64,000 nucleotides of DNA from an uncultured Paracoccaceae bacterium. Lineage in GTDB: Bacteria; Pseudomonadota; Alphaproteobacteria; Rhodobacterales; Rhodobacteraceae. Each line of letters begins with the position of its first letter. Position 1 is the first letter of the stretch. The notes under the pieces were generated by a model, which saw nothing but the letters and a program-made list of their open reading frames with translations, searched no databases and was not told the DNA's origin. The position numbers and the translations under genes are program-made. The stretch is taken from NCBI GenBank assembly GCA_947489325.1, contig CANLDA010000006.1:105799-169798 (forward strand). The letters are read 5' to 3'. Positions 27,585 to 38,043 of this stretch are shown in pieces.

Positions 27585-28271
27585 ATGACAACACCTGCCC
27601 TTTCAAAGATTACCCAGCCGCCGATAACTTTGCGTGACATGGTCCAAGATCGGATGCGCGAAGCCATCATCGAAGGACATTTCAAACCCGGTGAGCGTTT
27701 GGTGGAACGCCCTTTATGCGATCAGCTTGGGGTTAGTCGCACAGTCATTCGCGAAACCATTCGATATCTTGAAGCAGAAGGATTGGTGGAAATTCTGCCC
27801 GGCCGTGGCCCGATTGTCGCGATGATGAATTGGGAAGATGCGCATCAGATATACGAAATCCGACGCATGCTTGAAACTGCTGCGGCAAGCGCCTGTGCAA
27901 AACGCATCACTTCTGAACGCGCGGATCGGTTGCGTGCTGCATTGGCTCGACTAAAGCAAAGCGCGACAGACAAAACGCCGGGCACGATTTTCCGTACAAC
28001 ATCTGATTTCTATTCAGAGATTTTTGACGGTGCTGGGCATCACGTGGCCTGGGAAATCGTGCAACGCCTGAATGGGCGTATCAGTCGCTTGCGCATGATG
28101 ACCTTGTCTTCAACCGCCCGTGAACGTCCCGGCCCGGAACACATGCAAGCGATTTGTAGTGCAATTACTTCAGGTGATTCTGAAGCTGCTATCGTGGCCG
28201 TAACCCGTCACCTTAAGGATACAGCCGCCATCGCTGAGCGTTTGTTGGCGGAAGAAGAAGGCACGAAATAA
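27585..28271 (+). CDS. GntR-family (FCD subfamily) transcriptional regulator
   Basis: A 228-residue regulator with an N-terminal winged HTH (LVERPLCDQLGVSRTVIRETI, about residues 35-55) and a helical FCD domain ending with repeated HL/RHLKDTA helices. It is divergent from the six-gene monooxygenase operon and presumably represses it until the substrate or a product binds. The start is the ATG giving MTTPALSK; longer frames run back over the operator. Confidence 0.88.
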   Translation: MTTPALSKITQPPITLRDMVQDRMREAIIEGHFKPGERLVERPLCDQLGVSRTVIRETIRYLEAEGLVEILPGRGPIVAMMNWEDAHQIYEIRRMLETAAASACAKRITSERADRLRAALARLKQSATDKTPGTIFRTTSDFYSEIFDGAGHHVAWEIVQRLNGRISRLRMMTLSSTARERPGPEHMQAICSAITSGDSEAAIVAVTRHLKDTAAIAERLLAEEEGTK

Positions 28272-28349
28272 ATTCGGTGTTTGGCTTCTCCGAGGGAAAC
28301 GTCGGATCAGTGATATGATCGCCAAATCTGTTTGACTTCATACCTGAGA

Positions 28350-28377
28350 TAAAAAAACACCCGCCAAAATGGCGGAT
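28350..28377 (-). terminator. Intrinsic terminator of rpsO
   Basis: On the minus strand, TCCGCC and GGCGGG form a hairpin around ATTTT, followed by a run of seven T. It lies 25 bases past the rpsO stop. Confidence 0.88.
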
Positions 28378-28402
28378 GTTCAAATATCTATGGCAGGTCG
28401 GA

Positions 28403-28672
28403 TTAGCGACGGATGCCGAGGCGTTTGATCAGGTCTTGATAACGCGCTTCTTCTTTACCTTTCAGGTAATCCAGCAGCTTACGACGCTGAGCAACCAGTT
28501 TCAGAAGGCCACGGCGACCGTGGTTGTCCTTCTTGTGCACTTTGAAGTGCTCGGTCAGGGTAGTGATGCGCGAGGTCAGGATAGCAACCTGTACTTCTGG
28601 CGAGCCGGTGTCGCCTTCTTTGGTTGCGAATTCTTTTAGCACACGTGCTTTATCTTCTACAGTAATCGACAT
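28403..28672 (-). CDS. rpsO: 30S ribosomal protein S15
   Basis: An 89-residue ribosomal protein binding 16S rRNA at the central three-way junction. [31 protein letters not shown] and [12 protein letters not shown] are diagnostic. AAAGGAGAC precedes the ATG; the frame is open further upstream but this is not coding. It belongs to the widespread rbfA-truB-rpsO order, here with several extra genes inserted between truB and rpsO. Confidence 0.97.
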   Translation of the reverse strand: MSITVEDKARVLKEFATKEGDTGSPEVQVAILTSRITTLTEHFKVHKKDNHGRRGLLKLVAQRRKLLDYLKGKEEARYQDLIKRLGIRR

Positions 28673-28811
28673 CGGGGTCTCCTTTGATTGAAAGGTGAAG
28701 GGCGCAAGCCGGGATGTCGTCCAGCATGGTCCGTGGAGAGTGCCACAGGGATTCCCTGCGGATGGGCGCGTATAGGCCAATTTGACCGCTAAGAAAAGAG
28801 AAATTCGCGGA

Positions 28812-29792
28812 TCAGGCGTTCAGCAACGTTTGGGCCTGAGTGCTGCTTTGCATAAGCACAGTCAAATCCTCCAATGCAAGGTCGCCTCCACCGTTGAGGG
28901 CGGCAATCGAAACCCCGTTCAAAACGATATGGTTGATATTGGGCGAGAGCGGATCCTGAACAATTGTCAGGCTGGAGGTTGGATCAATCCCGTCTTCTAA
29001 TATCAGGACAAGATTGTCTTCTTCAGAATTGAAATCCATTACGGTGATTTCATCTTCGTCCTCATCCACAGGCTCTCCAATGACAATGGTATCTTCGCCT
29101 TCGCCAGATGTGACAATGTCAGATGCGCCTGCCAGAATGGTGTCATTCCCGTTGCCACCATTCAGGAAATCCTGATCATCCGAATCCGTGGTCGTGCTGG
29201 CCTGATACTGGGCACCCAGAGTGGAGGTGAGACCATCAAGGACATCGTCCCCATCGCCGCCAAAAAGAGTGTCGTTGCCTTCACCCCCGGTCAGATCATC
29301 ATTGTCTAGGCCGCCGTGTACTGCATCATCGCCTGCGCCGCCAGTAAGAGTGTCATCCCCCATGCCGCCGTGCATGCTGTCATCACCATCCCCGCCATCT
29401 AAGAAATCGTTGTCCAAATAGCCAAAAAGGTCATCATCGCCGGCATCTCCAAAAAGCTGGTCTTCGCCATCTTCGCCGTGCAGCGTGTCATTGTCCTCGC
29501 CACCTCGAAGAACGTCGTCACCTTCTGCGCCGTGCAGGTCATCATCTCCGGCTCCGCCTAGGATGGTATCCTGATCCGCATATCCGTTGATTTGATCATC
29601 TCCGGCATCCCCCGTAATCTCGTCAGAGGTGTCTGTGCCTGATAGAATAAGATTGTTTGGCACATCCAGTGTGCCCGTAGTGGTATCTTCCTCTGGTGGA
29701 AGGTCTTCTTCTTCGGCTTGGGTGTCTTCAAACCCAATCATGCTCGAAGCGCCAACCGCAACAAGGCCCAAAATGCCAGCAATCATCCACAT
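28812..29792 (-). CDS. Calcium-binding RTX-repeat protein with N-terminal membrane anchor
   Basis: About 326 residues, strongly acidic. One N-terminal hydrophobic segment ([18 protein letters not shown]) is followed by an acidic linker and about thirteen nonapeptide-like units of GGxGxD type (for example [10 protein letters not shown] and [10 protein letters not shown]) between about residues 60 and 190, which form a calcium-loaded beta roll. The C-terminal part ([13 protein letters not shown]) resembles the end of RTX proteins. It could be anchored or exported by type I secretion, though no ABC exporter is nearby. Start chosen by GGAGAG 5 bases upstream. Confidence 0.88.
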   Translation of the reverse strand: MWMIAGILGLVAVGASSMIGFEDTQAEEEDLPPEEDTTTGTLDVPNNLILSGTDTSDEITGDAGDDQINGYADQDTILGGAGDDDLHGAEGDDVLRGGEDNDTLHGEDGEDQLFGDAGDDDLFGYLDNDFLDGGDGDDSMHGGMGDDTLTGGAGDDAVHGGLDNDDLTGGEGNDTLFGGDGDDVLDGLTSTLGAQYQASTTTDSDDQDFLNGGNGNDTILAGASDIVTSGEGEDTIVIGEPVDEDEDEITVMDFNSEEDNLVLILEDGIDPTSSLTIVQDPLSPNINHIVLNGVSIAALNGGGDLALEDLTVLMQSSTQAQTLLNA

Positions 29793-29914
29793 AAGCACTC
29801 TCCAAACACACCACACCACGATCAGGGTGGTGGATAGGTGGCTGTGTGTAAAGGGAAAGCCATGAAGTGGGTTAACTGAAAATTAACATAATCAGCGCCG
29901 TCAGCGATGATAGA

Positions 29915-30181
29915 TCACTCGTTTTTCTGAATTTCCTGCATGATTTGTGCAGTCCACTCCCCAATAACCGGGATGAATTCGATCTGTGAGGCCCACCACC
30001 CTAAAAGGGAAACAAGGATAGTGGCACCCAGAACGGATCCGAGACCAAAGGCCAATCCCCGGATCAGTTGAAAGAGAACCAGACGCCACAGAGAATTCTG
30101 AACCTGTATAAAGCGATGGCTGTTCAAGCGCGCAACCTCTTGGGTCAATCGTTCAATGGCGTCAGCGTTTTGTTCTTGCAT
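29915..30181 (-). CDS. Small membrane protein, DUF5665-like
   Basis: An 88-residue protein: an N-terminal helix (ADAIERLTQEVARLNSHRF), then two hydrophobic stretches (LVLFQLIRGLAFGLGSVLGATILVSLLGWW) and a short amphipathic tail. The pattern matches a small family often labelled DUF5665; I am fairly but not fully sure of that name. Starts 13 bases after the DUF1643 stop. Confidence 0.72.
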   Translation of the reverse strand: MQEQNADAIERLTQEVARLNSHRFIQVQNSLWRLVLFQLIRGLAFGLGSVLGATILVSLLGWWASQIEFIPVIGEWTAQIMQEIQKNE

Positions 30182-30194
30182 GATATTTATAGCC

Positions 30195-30716
30195 CTATCT
30201 GTCAGTCTCAATACGCCATAACTCGGGTTGGGTTGCATAGGAAATATAAAGCGGATGACGAGGATGGCCATGTTTGGTCAATCCAAGGTGGTGAATGGGT
30301 CTGTCTGTTTCAAGCAGTACCTGACGCACCACTTTGCCGCGGTTGAGGTGGTCCCCATGTGCACCCCATGCAGCAATCGTTGTATCAGCCCAAGCCACTG
30401 CTTTGTTTAACTGTACATCATTATCGGGACCATTGGGCGCAGAATGCGCACGCATTTCGCGAGGGTCGGTTTCACGTAATGCAAAGATGTTCACGGCGCA
30501 AAACCCCCCAAATCCAAGGGCGCGGGCACGACGTTCGCAACGCTCTATTGTGGGGTCGTTCTGACGTTCGGTGGCCTTAGATGGATTGAGCATAACGAAG
30601 GTCACCCGTGGCTCTTTTGGGTTCCAAACCCGCGTCAGTGCATAGCGATAGGTTTCGCAATCTGAATAGAGCGCGGTAGAGGCCGCATCTTCCTTTTGGA
30701 AGTGTCGTGTGATCAT
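30195..30716 (-). CDS. DUF1643 family protein
   Basis: A 173-residue protein with YRYALTRVWNP, VTFVMLNPSKA, NDPTIERCERRARALGFGGF and VNIFALR, the conserved blocks of DUF1643. The family's activity is not established to my knowledge. It lies 16 bases after truB in the same direction and overlaps nothing. Confidence 0.85.
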   Translation of the reverse strand: MITRHFQKEDAASTALYSDCETYRYALTRVWNPKEPRVTFVMLNPSKATERQNDPTIERCERRARALGFGGFCAVNIFALRETDPREMRAHSAPNGPDNDVQLNKAVAWADTTIAAWGAHGDHLNRGKVVRQVLLETDRPIHHLGLTKHGHPRHPLYISYATQPELWRIETDR

Positions 30717-30732
30717 GCGGCCCTCTATTGTT

Positions 30733-31644
30733 TTAATCTGCGGTCACAAATACCCGGTTTGGATGCAATTCGCCTGCTTTGAAAACACCAACCGCGACGG
30801 CATTACCTTCAAAAGAGGCCCAGCAAGTATCACCGTATTCCGCATCGTGGGCAATGACCATTCCGGGGTTGCCATTACGCAATCGTGCGGCTCCGTCCGG
30901 GGTGCATTTGACCTCAATTAGATCTGCAAGACCTTGTTCAAGCGGATGCAGATAAGCATCTAATGCAGTGGTCTTTGCCATTTCGTCAACTTGTTCGAGG
31001 GTCAAGCCATCCTTGGCGTCAAACGGGCCAGACCAGATGCGGCGCAATTCGCGTACGTGACCGAAGCATCCCAAGGCCTGCCCTAGATCACGCGCGATGG
31101 AGCGAACGTAGCCGCCTTTGCCGCAGGTCATTTCCAATGTGACATGGTCTTCATCTGGGCGGTCCACTAGCAAGAGTTCTTCGACCCAAAGAGGGCGCGC
31201 GGCAAGTTCTATGTCTTCGCCGTCACGGGCGAGTTTGTAAGCACGTTGCCCGTCAATTTTCACAGCCGAGAACTTTGGTGGCACCTGCATGATGTCACCG
31301 ATGAATTGGCCAAGCGCGCCTTTGATATCTTCGTCAGAGGGGCGGGTGTCAGATTGCGCGATGATTTCGCCTTCGGCGTCATCGGTGTTGGTTGCCTGAC
31401 CCAGACGGATGGTGAATTCATAGGCTTTGAGTGCGTCAGTGATGAAGGGCACGGTTTTGGTGGCTTCGCCCAGTGCAATCGCCAGAACGCCGGTGGCTTC
31501 GGGATCAAGGGTGCCCGCATGGCCCGCCTTTTTGGCGTCAAAGGCCCAACGCACCTTGTTCACCACGGCGGTCGAGGTGATGCCCGCAGGTTTATCCACA
31601 ACAAGCCAGCCCGAAATGTCACGCCCTTTGCGTTTGCGTCCCAT
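30733..31644 (-). CDS. truB: tRNA pseudouridine-55 synthase
   Basis: A 303-residue enzyme making pseudouridine 55 in the T loop of tRNAs. [12 protein letters not shown], the catalytic aspartate in [14 protein letters not shown], and the C-terminal [10 protein letters not shown] are diagnostic. It lies downstream of rbfA as in most proteobacteria. T-loop modification is of interest here because the Y RNAs near 55 kb carry perfect T arms that such an enzyme could recognise. Confidence 0.96.
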   Translation of the reverse strand: MGRKRKGRDISGWLVVDKPAGITSTAVVNKVRWAFDAKKAGHAGTLDPEATGVLAIALGEATKTVPFITDALKAYEFTIRLGQATNTDDAEGEIIAQSDTRPSDEDIKGALGQFIGDIMQVPPKFSAVKIDGQRAYKLARDGEDIELAARPLWVEELLLVDRPDEDHVTLEMTCGKGGYVRSIARDLGQALGCFGHVRELRRIWSGPFDAKDGLTLEQVDEMAKTTALDAYLHPLEQGLADLIEVKCTPDGAARLRNGNPGMVIAHDAEYGDTCWASFEGNAVAVGVFKAGELHPNRVFVTAD

Positions 31645-31751
31645 GATATACCTTTTGTCTGATGAAGCGCCGGCCTAGCGGATGCGGAGAGAACTGTCAA
31701 TTTAGGGATCGCTCATCGGTCCCTTAGGGTCCCTCTTCGCTGAGGGCGCGA

Positions 31752-32480
31752 TTATTTGACCACACCTATGATTGGGCCCAGCCAGAAACCCGCATCTGAT
31801 CGCCCCAGTTCTGGCGCATGGAGGCGAGATACTTTGCCGTCGAAATAAAGGGCTTGTGGCAATTTCAGATACTCCCGGAAGAAACTGCCGAATTCGTGGA
31901 AATTGATCGTATTATTTGAGATTGCAAAGACGATTTGGGTGCCGTCTGAGGAGGTGCCAACACCATTTCGGATGTATTTAGATGTGCCATCCTTTAAGAA
32001 GCGGGGATGCAATTTACCATCGATTACCAACATGGGGCCGGATTGGGTGGCATAGGTGCAGTCAGGGAGGGCTTTTTGAAATCTCAGGCTTTCAATGACA
32101 TCTGCGCGCGCGGGGCGGATGCAGAACACCCCATTTGGTAACAGGCCGAAATTGCCGGGCCCATCGGCGGTGATCAGCCGCTGTTCCAGTTGGGTGTTCT
32201 CGACATAGAGCCCAACAGGGCTGCGGTCATCGTGATACATGCCCGCATTCATGGCAAAGATCAGTCGCTGCCCGAGACCCAGTTGTTTTTCAATGCGACT
32301 GAATTGACCCAATACAGCGCCTTGATCGTCACGTAAAAACAGACGTAGGGCATCGCGTGTCGCATCGACCTCGCAGATTGAATAGCTGTTGCCTGCATAA
32401 TCCACATCTCGGCATTCCACAGCCTGTGCGAAGAAGGGAATGCACATCAGGAATGCAGATATGATCAGGCGTGGTGTCAC
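31752..32480 (-). CDS. Exported phosphodiester glycosidase family protein (DUF2233)
   Basis: A 242-residue protein with a signal peptide (residues 1 to about 20, ending AQAVEC). [34 protein letters not shown] and [10 protein letters not shown] are hallmarks of DUF2233, a family related to the uncovering enzyme that cleaves phosphodiester glycosides. Its ATG overlaps the rbfA stop by 4 bases, so it is translated together with a ribosome-assembly gene, though a functional link is not evident. Confidence 0.88.
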   Translation of the reverse strand: MTPRLIISAFLMCIPFFAQAVECRDVDYAGNSYSICEVDATRDALRLFLRDDQGAVLGQFSRIEKQLGLGQRLIFAMNAGMYHDDRSPVGLYVENTQLEQRLITADGPGNFGLLPNGVFCIRPARADVIESLRFQKALPDCTYATQSGPMLVIDGKLHPRFLKDGTSKYIRNGVGTSSDGTQIVFAISNNTINFHEFGSFFREYLKLPQALYFDGKVSRLHAPELGRSDAGFWLGPIIGVVK

Positions 32481-32890
32481 TCTGAGTCGTCGTCGCTTTC
32501 GCTGATGTCTTGACGAACGCGTGCTTCGCTGAGCATACGGCGGGTGTCGTCCATCTGATCAAAAGTCTGGTCGAGTTGAAAACGCAGATCAGGGGTGAAT
32601 TTTAACCCAACCTTTTTACCAATGGCGCGGCGCAATTCGTGTTTGTTCTGGCTAAGCAATTTCAGCACATTTTCTTGGCCGATACCGCCAAGAGGCAGCA
32701 CATAGGCCGTCGCGATTTTCAGGTCAGGGGAAGTGCGCACTTCGCCCACGGTGATGGACATGCGATTGAGATCTGGGTCGTGAATATCGCCACGCGCCAA
32801 CACTTCGGATAATGCACGACGGATCAATTCACCAACACGCAATTGGCGTTGGGATGGTCCGGGGCCGTCTTGAAACTTGTTCTTTGCCAT
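32477..32890 (-). CDS. rbfA: Ribosome-binding factor A
   Basis: A 137-residue KH-fold protein needed for 16S rRNA 5'-end maturation and cold growth. [20 protein letters not shown] and the block [13 protein letters not shown] are typical; the acidic tail SESDDDSE is common in this group. I take the ATG giving MAKNKF; a GTG three codons upstream is possible. It precedes the DUF2233 gene and truB. Confidence 0.94.
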   Translation of the reverse strand: MAKNKFQDGPGPSQRQLRVGELIRRALSEVLARGDIHDPDLNRMSITVGEVRTSPDLKIATAYVLPLGGIGQENVLKLLSQNKHELRRAIGKKVGLKFTPDLRFQLDQTFDQMDDTRRMLSEARVRQDISESDDDSE

Positions 32891-32974
32891 AGAGGTCACT
32901 TATGCTGTTTCGCGGCCTTTGCCAAGGCGCGCTGAATGGGGTAAGGCGGGGTCAATACCGCAAAGGAGAAGGTT

Positions 32975-33784
32975 ATGGAAGAGCTGCCAGGTATCGTAAT
33001 CACAGGAGCATCCGGCCGAATGGGTCAGATGCTGATCAACACGGTGTTGCAAAGCGATAAAGCGCGGCTTGTTGGTGCGGTTGAACGTACGGGTCATGAA
33101 TGGGTAGGGCGCGACGTGGGCGAAGCCATGGGCGGTGCTGCCGTCGGGGTAAACGTAACCGATGATGCGCTGGAGGCCTTTGCCAAAGCGCAGGCTGTGA
33201 TCGACTTTACTGCACCAGCGGCAACCATTCAGTTTGCCAAACTGGCGGCACAAGCGCGTGCGGTCCATGTGATTGGCACCACCGGTATGACGGACGATGA
33301 CATCGCGCAACTGGCGCCTTGCGCGCTGCATGCGGTGATTGTGCGCGCAGGTAACATGTCATTGGGTGTGAACCTGCTGACACAGCTGACCAAACGCGTC
33401 GCGGCTGCGTTGGACGAGGATTTCGATATCGAAGTGATCGAAGCGCATCACCGACACAAAGTGGATGCCCCAAGCGGCACGGCCTTGATGCTGGGCGAGG
33501 CGGCGGCGGAAGGTCGTGGCGTGGCATTATCAGATGTGGCGGATCGCGGACGTGACGGTATCACAGGCCCGCGCAAACGCGGTGACATTGGCTTTACTGC
33601 AATTCGAGGTGGCGACATTGTGGGCGAACACGACGTTCTGTTCGCCGCAGATGGCGAACGTATTGTGCTGCGCCATCTTGCCAGTGACCGATCTGTGTTT
33701 GCTCGAGGGGCCCTTAAGGCGGCTCTGTGGGGGCAAAGTCAGAAGCCGGGTGAATATGATATGGTGGATGTATTGGGGCTGTAA
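32975..33784 (+). CDS. dapB: 4-hydroxy-tetrahydrodipicolinate reductase
   Basis: A 269-residue enzyme of lysine and diaminopimelate synthesis. The NAD(P) loop GASGRMGQ (about residues 10-17), the substrate motif [15 protein letters not shown] and [14 protein letters not shown] are diagnostic. AAAGGAGAAGG precedes the ATG. It is divergent from rbfA with an 84-base gap. Confidence 0.96.
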   Translation: MEELPGIVITGASGRMGQMLINTVLQSDKARLVGAVERTGHEWVGRDVGEAMGGAAVGVNVTDDALEAFAKAQAVIDFTAPAATIQFAKLAAQARAVHVIGTTGMTDDDIAQLAPCALHAVIVRAGNMSLGVNLLTQLTKRVAAALDEDFDIEVIEAHHRHKVDAPSGTALMLGEAAAEGRGVALSDVADRGRDGITGPRKRGDIGFTAIRGGDIVGEHDVLFAADGERIVLRHLASDRSVFARGALKAALWGQSQKPGEYDMVDVLGL

Positions 33785-33857
33785 GAACCAGAAGGAACCC
33801 CTTATTTTCCTTTGTTATTGCTGGGGGCGTCTTTGGACTCGTAACGTCATTTAATGT

Positions 33858-33883
33858 GCGCTTTGCCTTTTTTGGCAAAGCGC
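33858..33883. terminator. Stem-loop after dapB
   Basis: GCGCTTTGCC and GGCAAAGCGC form a perfect 10-bp stem with a TTTTTT loop, 73 bases past the dapB stop. No T run follows, so termination efficiency is uncertain. Confidence 0.65.
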
Positions 33884-33954
33884 TTAAACTCGTACTGAAG
33901 AGAATGCCCTTGGCAAAATGGGTATCGTATGTTTTGGTATATGTGTATAAAAAG

Positions 33955-33970
33955 TTAAATGATCATTTAA
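33955..33970. promoter_or_regulatory. Perfect 16-base palindrome upstream of the betaine-type importer
   Basis: TTAAATGATCATTTAA is a complete 16-base palindrome ending 25 bases before the binding-protein ATG. It is in the A+T-rich promoter zone and is a good operator candidate. The cognate regulator is not encoded in the window as far as I can tell. Confidence 0.55.
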
Positions 33971-33995
33971 TAAATGACGTAACGGGGAGAGAAAA

Positions 33996-34955
33996 ATGAA
34001 AACAACCATCAAAATGGGTGTGTCTGCATTGGCTGTTATGGCGGCTGGTGCTGTTAGTGCGGCGGACATGGGTGCGGTTGACGAACCGATCAAACTGGCA
34101 ATTAACGAATGGACAGGACAGCATATTTCGACTCACATCGCCGGCGAAATGCTTAAGGCGGCGGGCTATAAGGTCGAATATACCACTGCTGGATATATGA
34201 ACATGTATCAGGCCATGTCCGAAGGCGAAGTGCATGCCGCGATGGAAGTGTGGTCGTCGAATGTGTCTGATCAGTTTGCCGCATTGGTGGCCGACGGTAA
34301 GTTGGAAGAGATTTCCGATCTTGGTTTGGATGCCAAAGAAGGGATCGCCTATCCTGCACATGTTGCCGAAATCTGCCCGGGCTTGCCAGCGTGGGAAGCC
34401 TTGAAAGATTGCGCTCAGAATTTTGCTACTGCAGAAACCATCCCCAGTGGACGTTTGGTGGATTACCCGGCTGATTGGGGTACGCCTGGTGCAGATCGCA
34501 TGACAGGCTTGGAATTACCATTCAAGGCAGTCCCAGCCGGGTCCGAAGGAGCATTGATTGCGGAACTGCGTGCTTCAACTGAGAAAAAGTCACCGTTGTT
34601 GATCACATTCTGGCAACCGCATTGGGCGATGTCCGCTTACGATGTGCAGTTTGTTAACCTGCCAGCCGGTGAAGATGCTTGTTTCAATGATCCTGCGTGG
34701 GGACCAAATCCAAATGCGATCAACGACTGTGATTTCGCGGCTTCTCGTATTTTTAAGGCAGGCTGGATTGGTATCGCGGACAAATGGCCCGCGGCACATG
34801 AAATCCTGAAGAACTACAAATTGGATGTTTCGGATCAACAACCGATGATGGGTGCTGTCGATGTGGACGGGAAATCGGTTGAAGAGGTCGTTGCAGCCTG
34901 GATGGCTGAAAACGAAGCCACTTGGAAACCTGTCGTGGATGCGGCGACGCAATAA
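33996..34955 (+). CDS. Glycine betaine/proline betaine-type ABC importer substrate-binding protein
   Basis: A 319-residue periplasmic protein of the OpuAC/ProX fold with a signal peptide ending near VSAAD (about residue 23). LAINEWTGQHISTHIAGEML, EVWSSN and the aromatic FWQPHWAM stretch agree with binding of quaternary-ammonium solutes by an aromatic cage. GGGGAGAG precedes the ATG. It opens an operon with a ProV-like ATPase and a double ProW-like permease. Confidence 0.9.
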   Translation: MKTTIKMGVSALAVMAAGAVSAADMGAVDEPIKLAINEWTGQHISTHIAGEMLKAAGYKVEYTTAGYMNMYQAMSEGEVHAAMEVWSSNVSDQFAALVADGKLEEISDLGLDAKEGIAYPAHVAEICPGLPAWEALKDCAQNFATAETIPSGRLVDYPADWGTPGADRMTGLELPFKAVPAGSEGALIAELRASTEKKSPLLITFWQPHWAMSAYDVQFVNLPAGEDACFNDPAWGPNPNAINDCDFAASRIFKAGWIGIADKWPAAHEILKNYKLDVSDQQPMMGAVDVDGKSVEEVVAAWMAENEATWKPVVDAATQ

Positions 34956-34960
34956 GAGCG

Positions 34961-36016
34961 ATGAGCGAAGCAAAGAGCGCCGCTCCGGCGATCGCTGTCG
35001 AGGGCCTGTGGCAGGTCTTCGGCAGCAATGCTCGTGCAGTCCTGAATGAAGTTCGGGTCGCTGGGGGCATGCGAGAAACCGCCAGTAAGCTGATTGATAA
35101 AGGGTTAATTCCGGCGGTTCGAGAGGCGAGCTTCGAAGTTGCCTCGGGCGAGTTGTTTGTCATCATGGGCTTGTCAGGGTCAGGGAAATCGACGCTCATT
35201 CGTTGTATTTCGCGCCTTATTGATCCCACTTCGGGGGCAGTGCGTATTGATGGCGAGGATATCCTGACCGCCAAGGATGCCCGCATGATTGAGTTGCGTC
35301 GTCATAAGCTGGGTATGGTGTTTCAGCATTTCGGTCTGTTCCCGCATATGACTGTTAGCGACAACGTGGGCTTTCCCTTGAAAATGCAAGGTGCTGGCAA
35401 AGCAGAGCGTCGCAAACGCGCACTTGAGGTGATCAACCTTGTCGGGCTTGAGGGGCGCGAGGATGCGTATCCACGCGAGTTATCTGGCGGCCAACGCCAA
35501 CGTGTCGGTATTGCGCGATCTTTGGCGGTGAATCCAGACATCTGGTTTCTGGACGAACCGTTTTCCGCGCTTGATCCGCTGATCCGACGTCAGTTGCAGG
35601 ATGAATTTCTCAATATTCAGGCGACGCTGAAGAAATCTATTGTTTTCATCACACATGACATTGCCGAAGCGCTGAAGTTGGCCGATCGGATTGCCATTAT
35701 GCGTGATGGTGAAATCGTGCAAATTGGCACGCCAACACAGATCGTATTAAACCCGGTTGATGATTATGTGCGTGAATTTGCCCGTGATATTCCAAAGGGC
35801 AGGCATATGACATTGGGTGAGGTGATGGAACCCATGGGCGAGGCAGCACTCGCGGGTGATTGGCCCGAATTGCGTACAGGTATGTCACTAGAGGATGCTC
35901 TGACGCGTTGTGCCGCTAGTTTTGAGGCCGTCCCGGTCCATGATGGAGACGGTAAGGTGGTGGGCATGGTGCGCCCCGAGAATTTTGTAAAGGCGCTGGG
36001 TGGGGAAACATCATGA
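34961..36016 (+). CDS. Betaine-type ABC importer ATPase (ProV/OpuAA type)
   Basis: A 351-residue ATPase. Before the ATPase core it has the ProV-type lead segment (residues about 10-50, IAVEGLWQVFG...). Walker A is GLSGSGKST, signature LSGGQRQRVGIAR, Walker B IWFLDEPFSALDP. The last 70 residues are a shortened CBS-like region (VPVHDGDGKVVGMVRPENF), which in the family senses ionic strength. The stop overlaps the permease start by 4 bases. Confidence 0.92.
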   Translation: MSEAKSAAPAIAVEGLWQVFGSNARAVLNEVRVAGGMRETASKLIDKGLIPAVREASFEVASGELFVIMGLSGSGKSTLIRCISRLIDPTSGAVRIDGEDILTAKDARMIELRRHKLGMVFQHFGLFPHMTVSDNVGFPLKMQGAGKAERRKRALEVINLVGLEGREDAYPRELSGGQRQRVGIARSLAVNPDIWFLDEPFSALDPLIRRQLQDEFLNIQATLKKSIVFITHDIAEALKLADRIAIMRDGEIVQIGTPTQIVLNPVDDYVREFARDIPKGRHMTLGEVMEPMGEAALAGDWPELRTGMSLEDALTRCAASFEAVPVHDGDGKVVGMVRPENFVKALGGETS

Positions 36017-38043
36017 CCCTGACCCGAGGAAGTCTTGCAGCCTTGGTAACGCTGATCATCGGGGCGATCTGTCTGATGTTGGAGCCTTCATTTGACTGGG
36101 TGGTGAAGTGGCCTGCGGCGTGGACTTTGCCTATTACACAATGGTTGGGTGATGGGGTTGGGACCGTATTGCAGGTGCTCAAGCCAGGCACTCGATTGAT
36201 TGCGGCAGGGTTGCAAACAGTATTGGATGTAGCCGGTGCCGCCCTTGCTGGCATGCCTTGGCCATTGTTGTTGGGTGGGACAACGGCGTTGGGGTGGTAT
36301 CTTGGCGGTTTACGCCTTGCGGCTCTTGGATTTCTTGGATTGGGCTATGTTCTGATTTCTGGCTACTGGATCGAAAGCATGGCAACGCTGTCTTTGGTAC
36401 TGGTATCTGTTCCGATGGCTGCGTTGGCTGGGCTGGCCATTGGAATACTGGCATATGAGGTCCCGCGTATTAAAAATGGCGTTCAGGCTGTATTGGATAT
36501 TATGCAAACAATTCCAACATTTGCCTATTTGACGCCGCTGTTGGTCTTGTTCAGTTTTGGGCCTGTGGTGGGGCTGATTGCGTCTGCGATCTATGCTGCA
36601 CCGCCAATGGCGCGGAATGTCTTGTTGGGATTGGAACGCGTCGACAGTGACATCCGTGAGGCTGCGATCATGTCCGGAGGAAAGCGCTGGCAGCAACTCT
36701 TTCTGGTTGAGCTGCCAGCAGCCACGTCGCAGGTGATGGTTGGCGTGAATCAATGTATCATGGCGGCCCTGTCGATGGTTATCATCGCTGCGGTTATTGG
36801 TGGCTTTGGGGATATCGGTTGGGAAGTATTATTGACCATGCGCAAAGCTTGGTTTGGCCCTGCATTGATTGCAGGTACGGTTATCGTCATGTTTGCTGTC
36901 GTGATGGATCGGATGTCTTTTGCTTTGTCACAACCGCGCCGCAGCCACAGCAGTCGGGTTTTAATGGTGATTGGCCTTCTGACATTAATCAGTGCTGCAG
37001 TTGTTGCTTTGGCTTATCCGGATCCTTCAAGAATTTCCCTGTTGGGCGGTATTTCAGACGCGATGAATTCTGCGCTGACGGATGTAAATGTGTCCTATGG
37101 GGCATCTCTGGATAGCGTAAAGAATACGGCGATGTTTTATGGGCTTCTGCCTATGAAAATCGGTCTTGATAACGCGGTTTTACCGTTCACTTGGGGTTTT
37201 GAGTGGACGTCGAGTCATACCGTTTGGTATTTTGCCACAGTCATTGGAATAGGTGCGCTTTTGGCATGGCGAGGGCATGTGACAGGTGGATTGGTGGCTG
37301 TGATTGTTGCTGGAATGTTGGAAACTGGCATCGCCGAATTGCCTTGGCCTTTCGTGTTGGTGGGGGCCGCAGCCATTGGATGGGTGCCCGGGGGGTGGAA
37401 ACTCGCTCGACTCCCGTTGATTTGGCTCACAGTGATCCTGCTAAGCGGGCTTTGGGACAAATCGCTGCAATCGCTGTATTTGTCAGGCGCGGCTATTCTG
37501 GCGTGTGGCCTGTTGGGGGGGCTGCTCGGTCTTTGGGGAGCTCTGAGCGTCAACGCTTGGCGGGTTCTGCAGCCGATCTGTGATATGTTGCAAACCATTC
37601 CGCTTTTTGTATTTCTGATCCCGGTGATCATGTTCTTTCAGATCGGGGATTTTTCGGCCTTTCTGGCAATTTGCATGTATGCGATTGCCCCGATGATCCG
37701 CTATACGCGCCATGGGTTGACCACGACGCCTGATGAAATGATTGAGGCGGCAGTGTCATCGGGGGCAAATACACGCCAGATATTAACCGAAGTGCGCATT
37801 CCCTATGCGGTGCCCTCCATTCTTCTCGGGTTAAATCAGACAATCCTTTATGCATTTGCCATGCTGGTAATTGCGGCACTTGTCGGAACGACAGAATTGG
37901 GGCAATTGATTTATCAATCCCTAACCAAAAACGATGTCGGCCTTGGCCTTGCATCAGGGGGTGCGATGTTGATTCTGGCGCTGGTGGCAGATCGTCTGGT
38001 GCAAGGATTTGCCGAAGAGAGGCGCAAGGCGTTGGGGCTTTGA
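36013..38043 (+). CDS. Betaine-type ABC importer permease, double-length fusion
   Basis: A 676-residue membrane protein, about twice the normal ProW length. Two copies of the permease domain are visible, each with an EAA-type loop: EAAIMSGGKRWQQLFLVELP (about residues 217-236) and EAAVSSGANTRQILTEVRIP (about 577-596). Each is followed by a GVNQ/GLNQ helix. One polypeptide can therefore supply both halves of the channel. About fourteen helices are predicted by eye. It ends 1 base short of the convergent PaiB-like gene. Confidence 0.9.
   Translation: MTLTRGSLAALVTLIIGAICLMLEPSFDWVVKWPAAWTLPITQWLGDGVGTVLQVLKPGTRLIAAGLQTVLDVAGAALAGMPWPLLLGGTTALGWYLGGLRLAALGFLGLGYVLISGYWIESMATLSLVLVSVPMAALAGLAIGILAYEVPRIKNGVQAVLDIMQTIPTFAYLTPLLVLFSFGPVVGLIASAIYAAPPMARNVLLGLERVDSDIREAAIMSGGKRWQQLFLVELPAATSQVMVGVNQCIMAALSMVIIAAVIGGFGDIGWEVLLTMRKAWFGPALIAGTVIVMFAVVMDRMSFALSQPRRSHSSRVLMVIGLLTLISAAVVALAYPDPSRISLLGGISDAMNSALTDVNVSYGASLDSVKNTAMFYGLLPMKIGLDNAVLPFTWGFEWTSSHTVWYFATVIGIGALLAWRGHVTGGLVAVIVAGMLETGIAELPWPFVLVGAAAIGWVPGGWKLARLPLIWLTVILLSGLWDKSLQSLYLSGAAILACGLLGGLLGLWGALSVNAWRVLQPICDMLQTIPLFVFLIPVIMFFQIGDFSAFLAICMYAIAPMIRYTRHGLTTTPDEMIEAAVSSGANTRQILTEVRIPYAVPSILLGLNQTILYAFAMLVIAALVGTTELGQLIYQSLTKNDVGLGLASGGAMLILALVADRLVQGFAEERRKALGL

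Noticed and set aside
29200..29640. Tandem DNA repeats suggesting a satellite or CRISPR
   Set aside because: They encode GGxGxD calcium-binding nonapeptides of the RTX protein.
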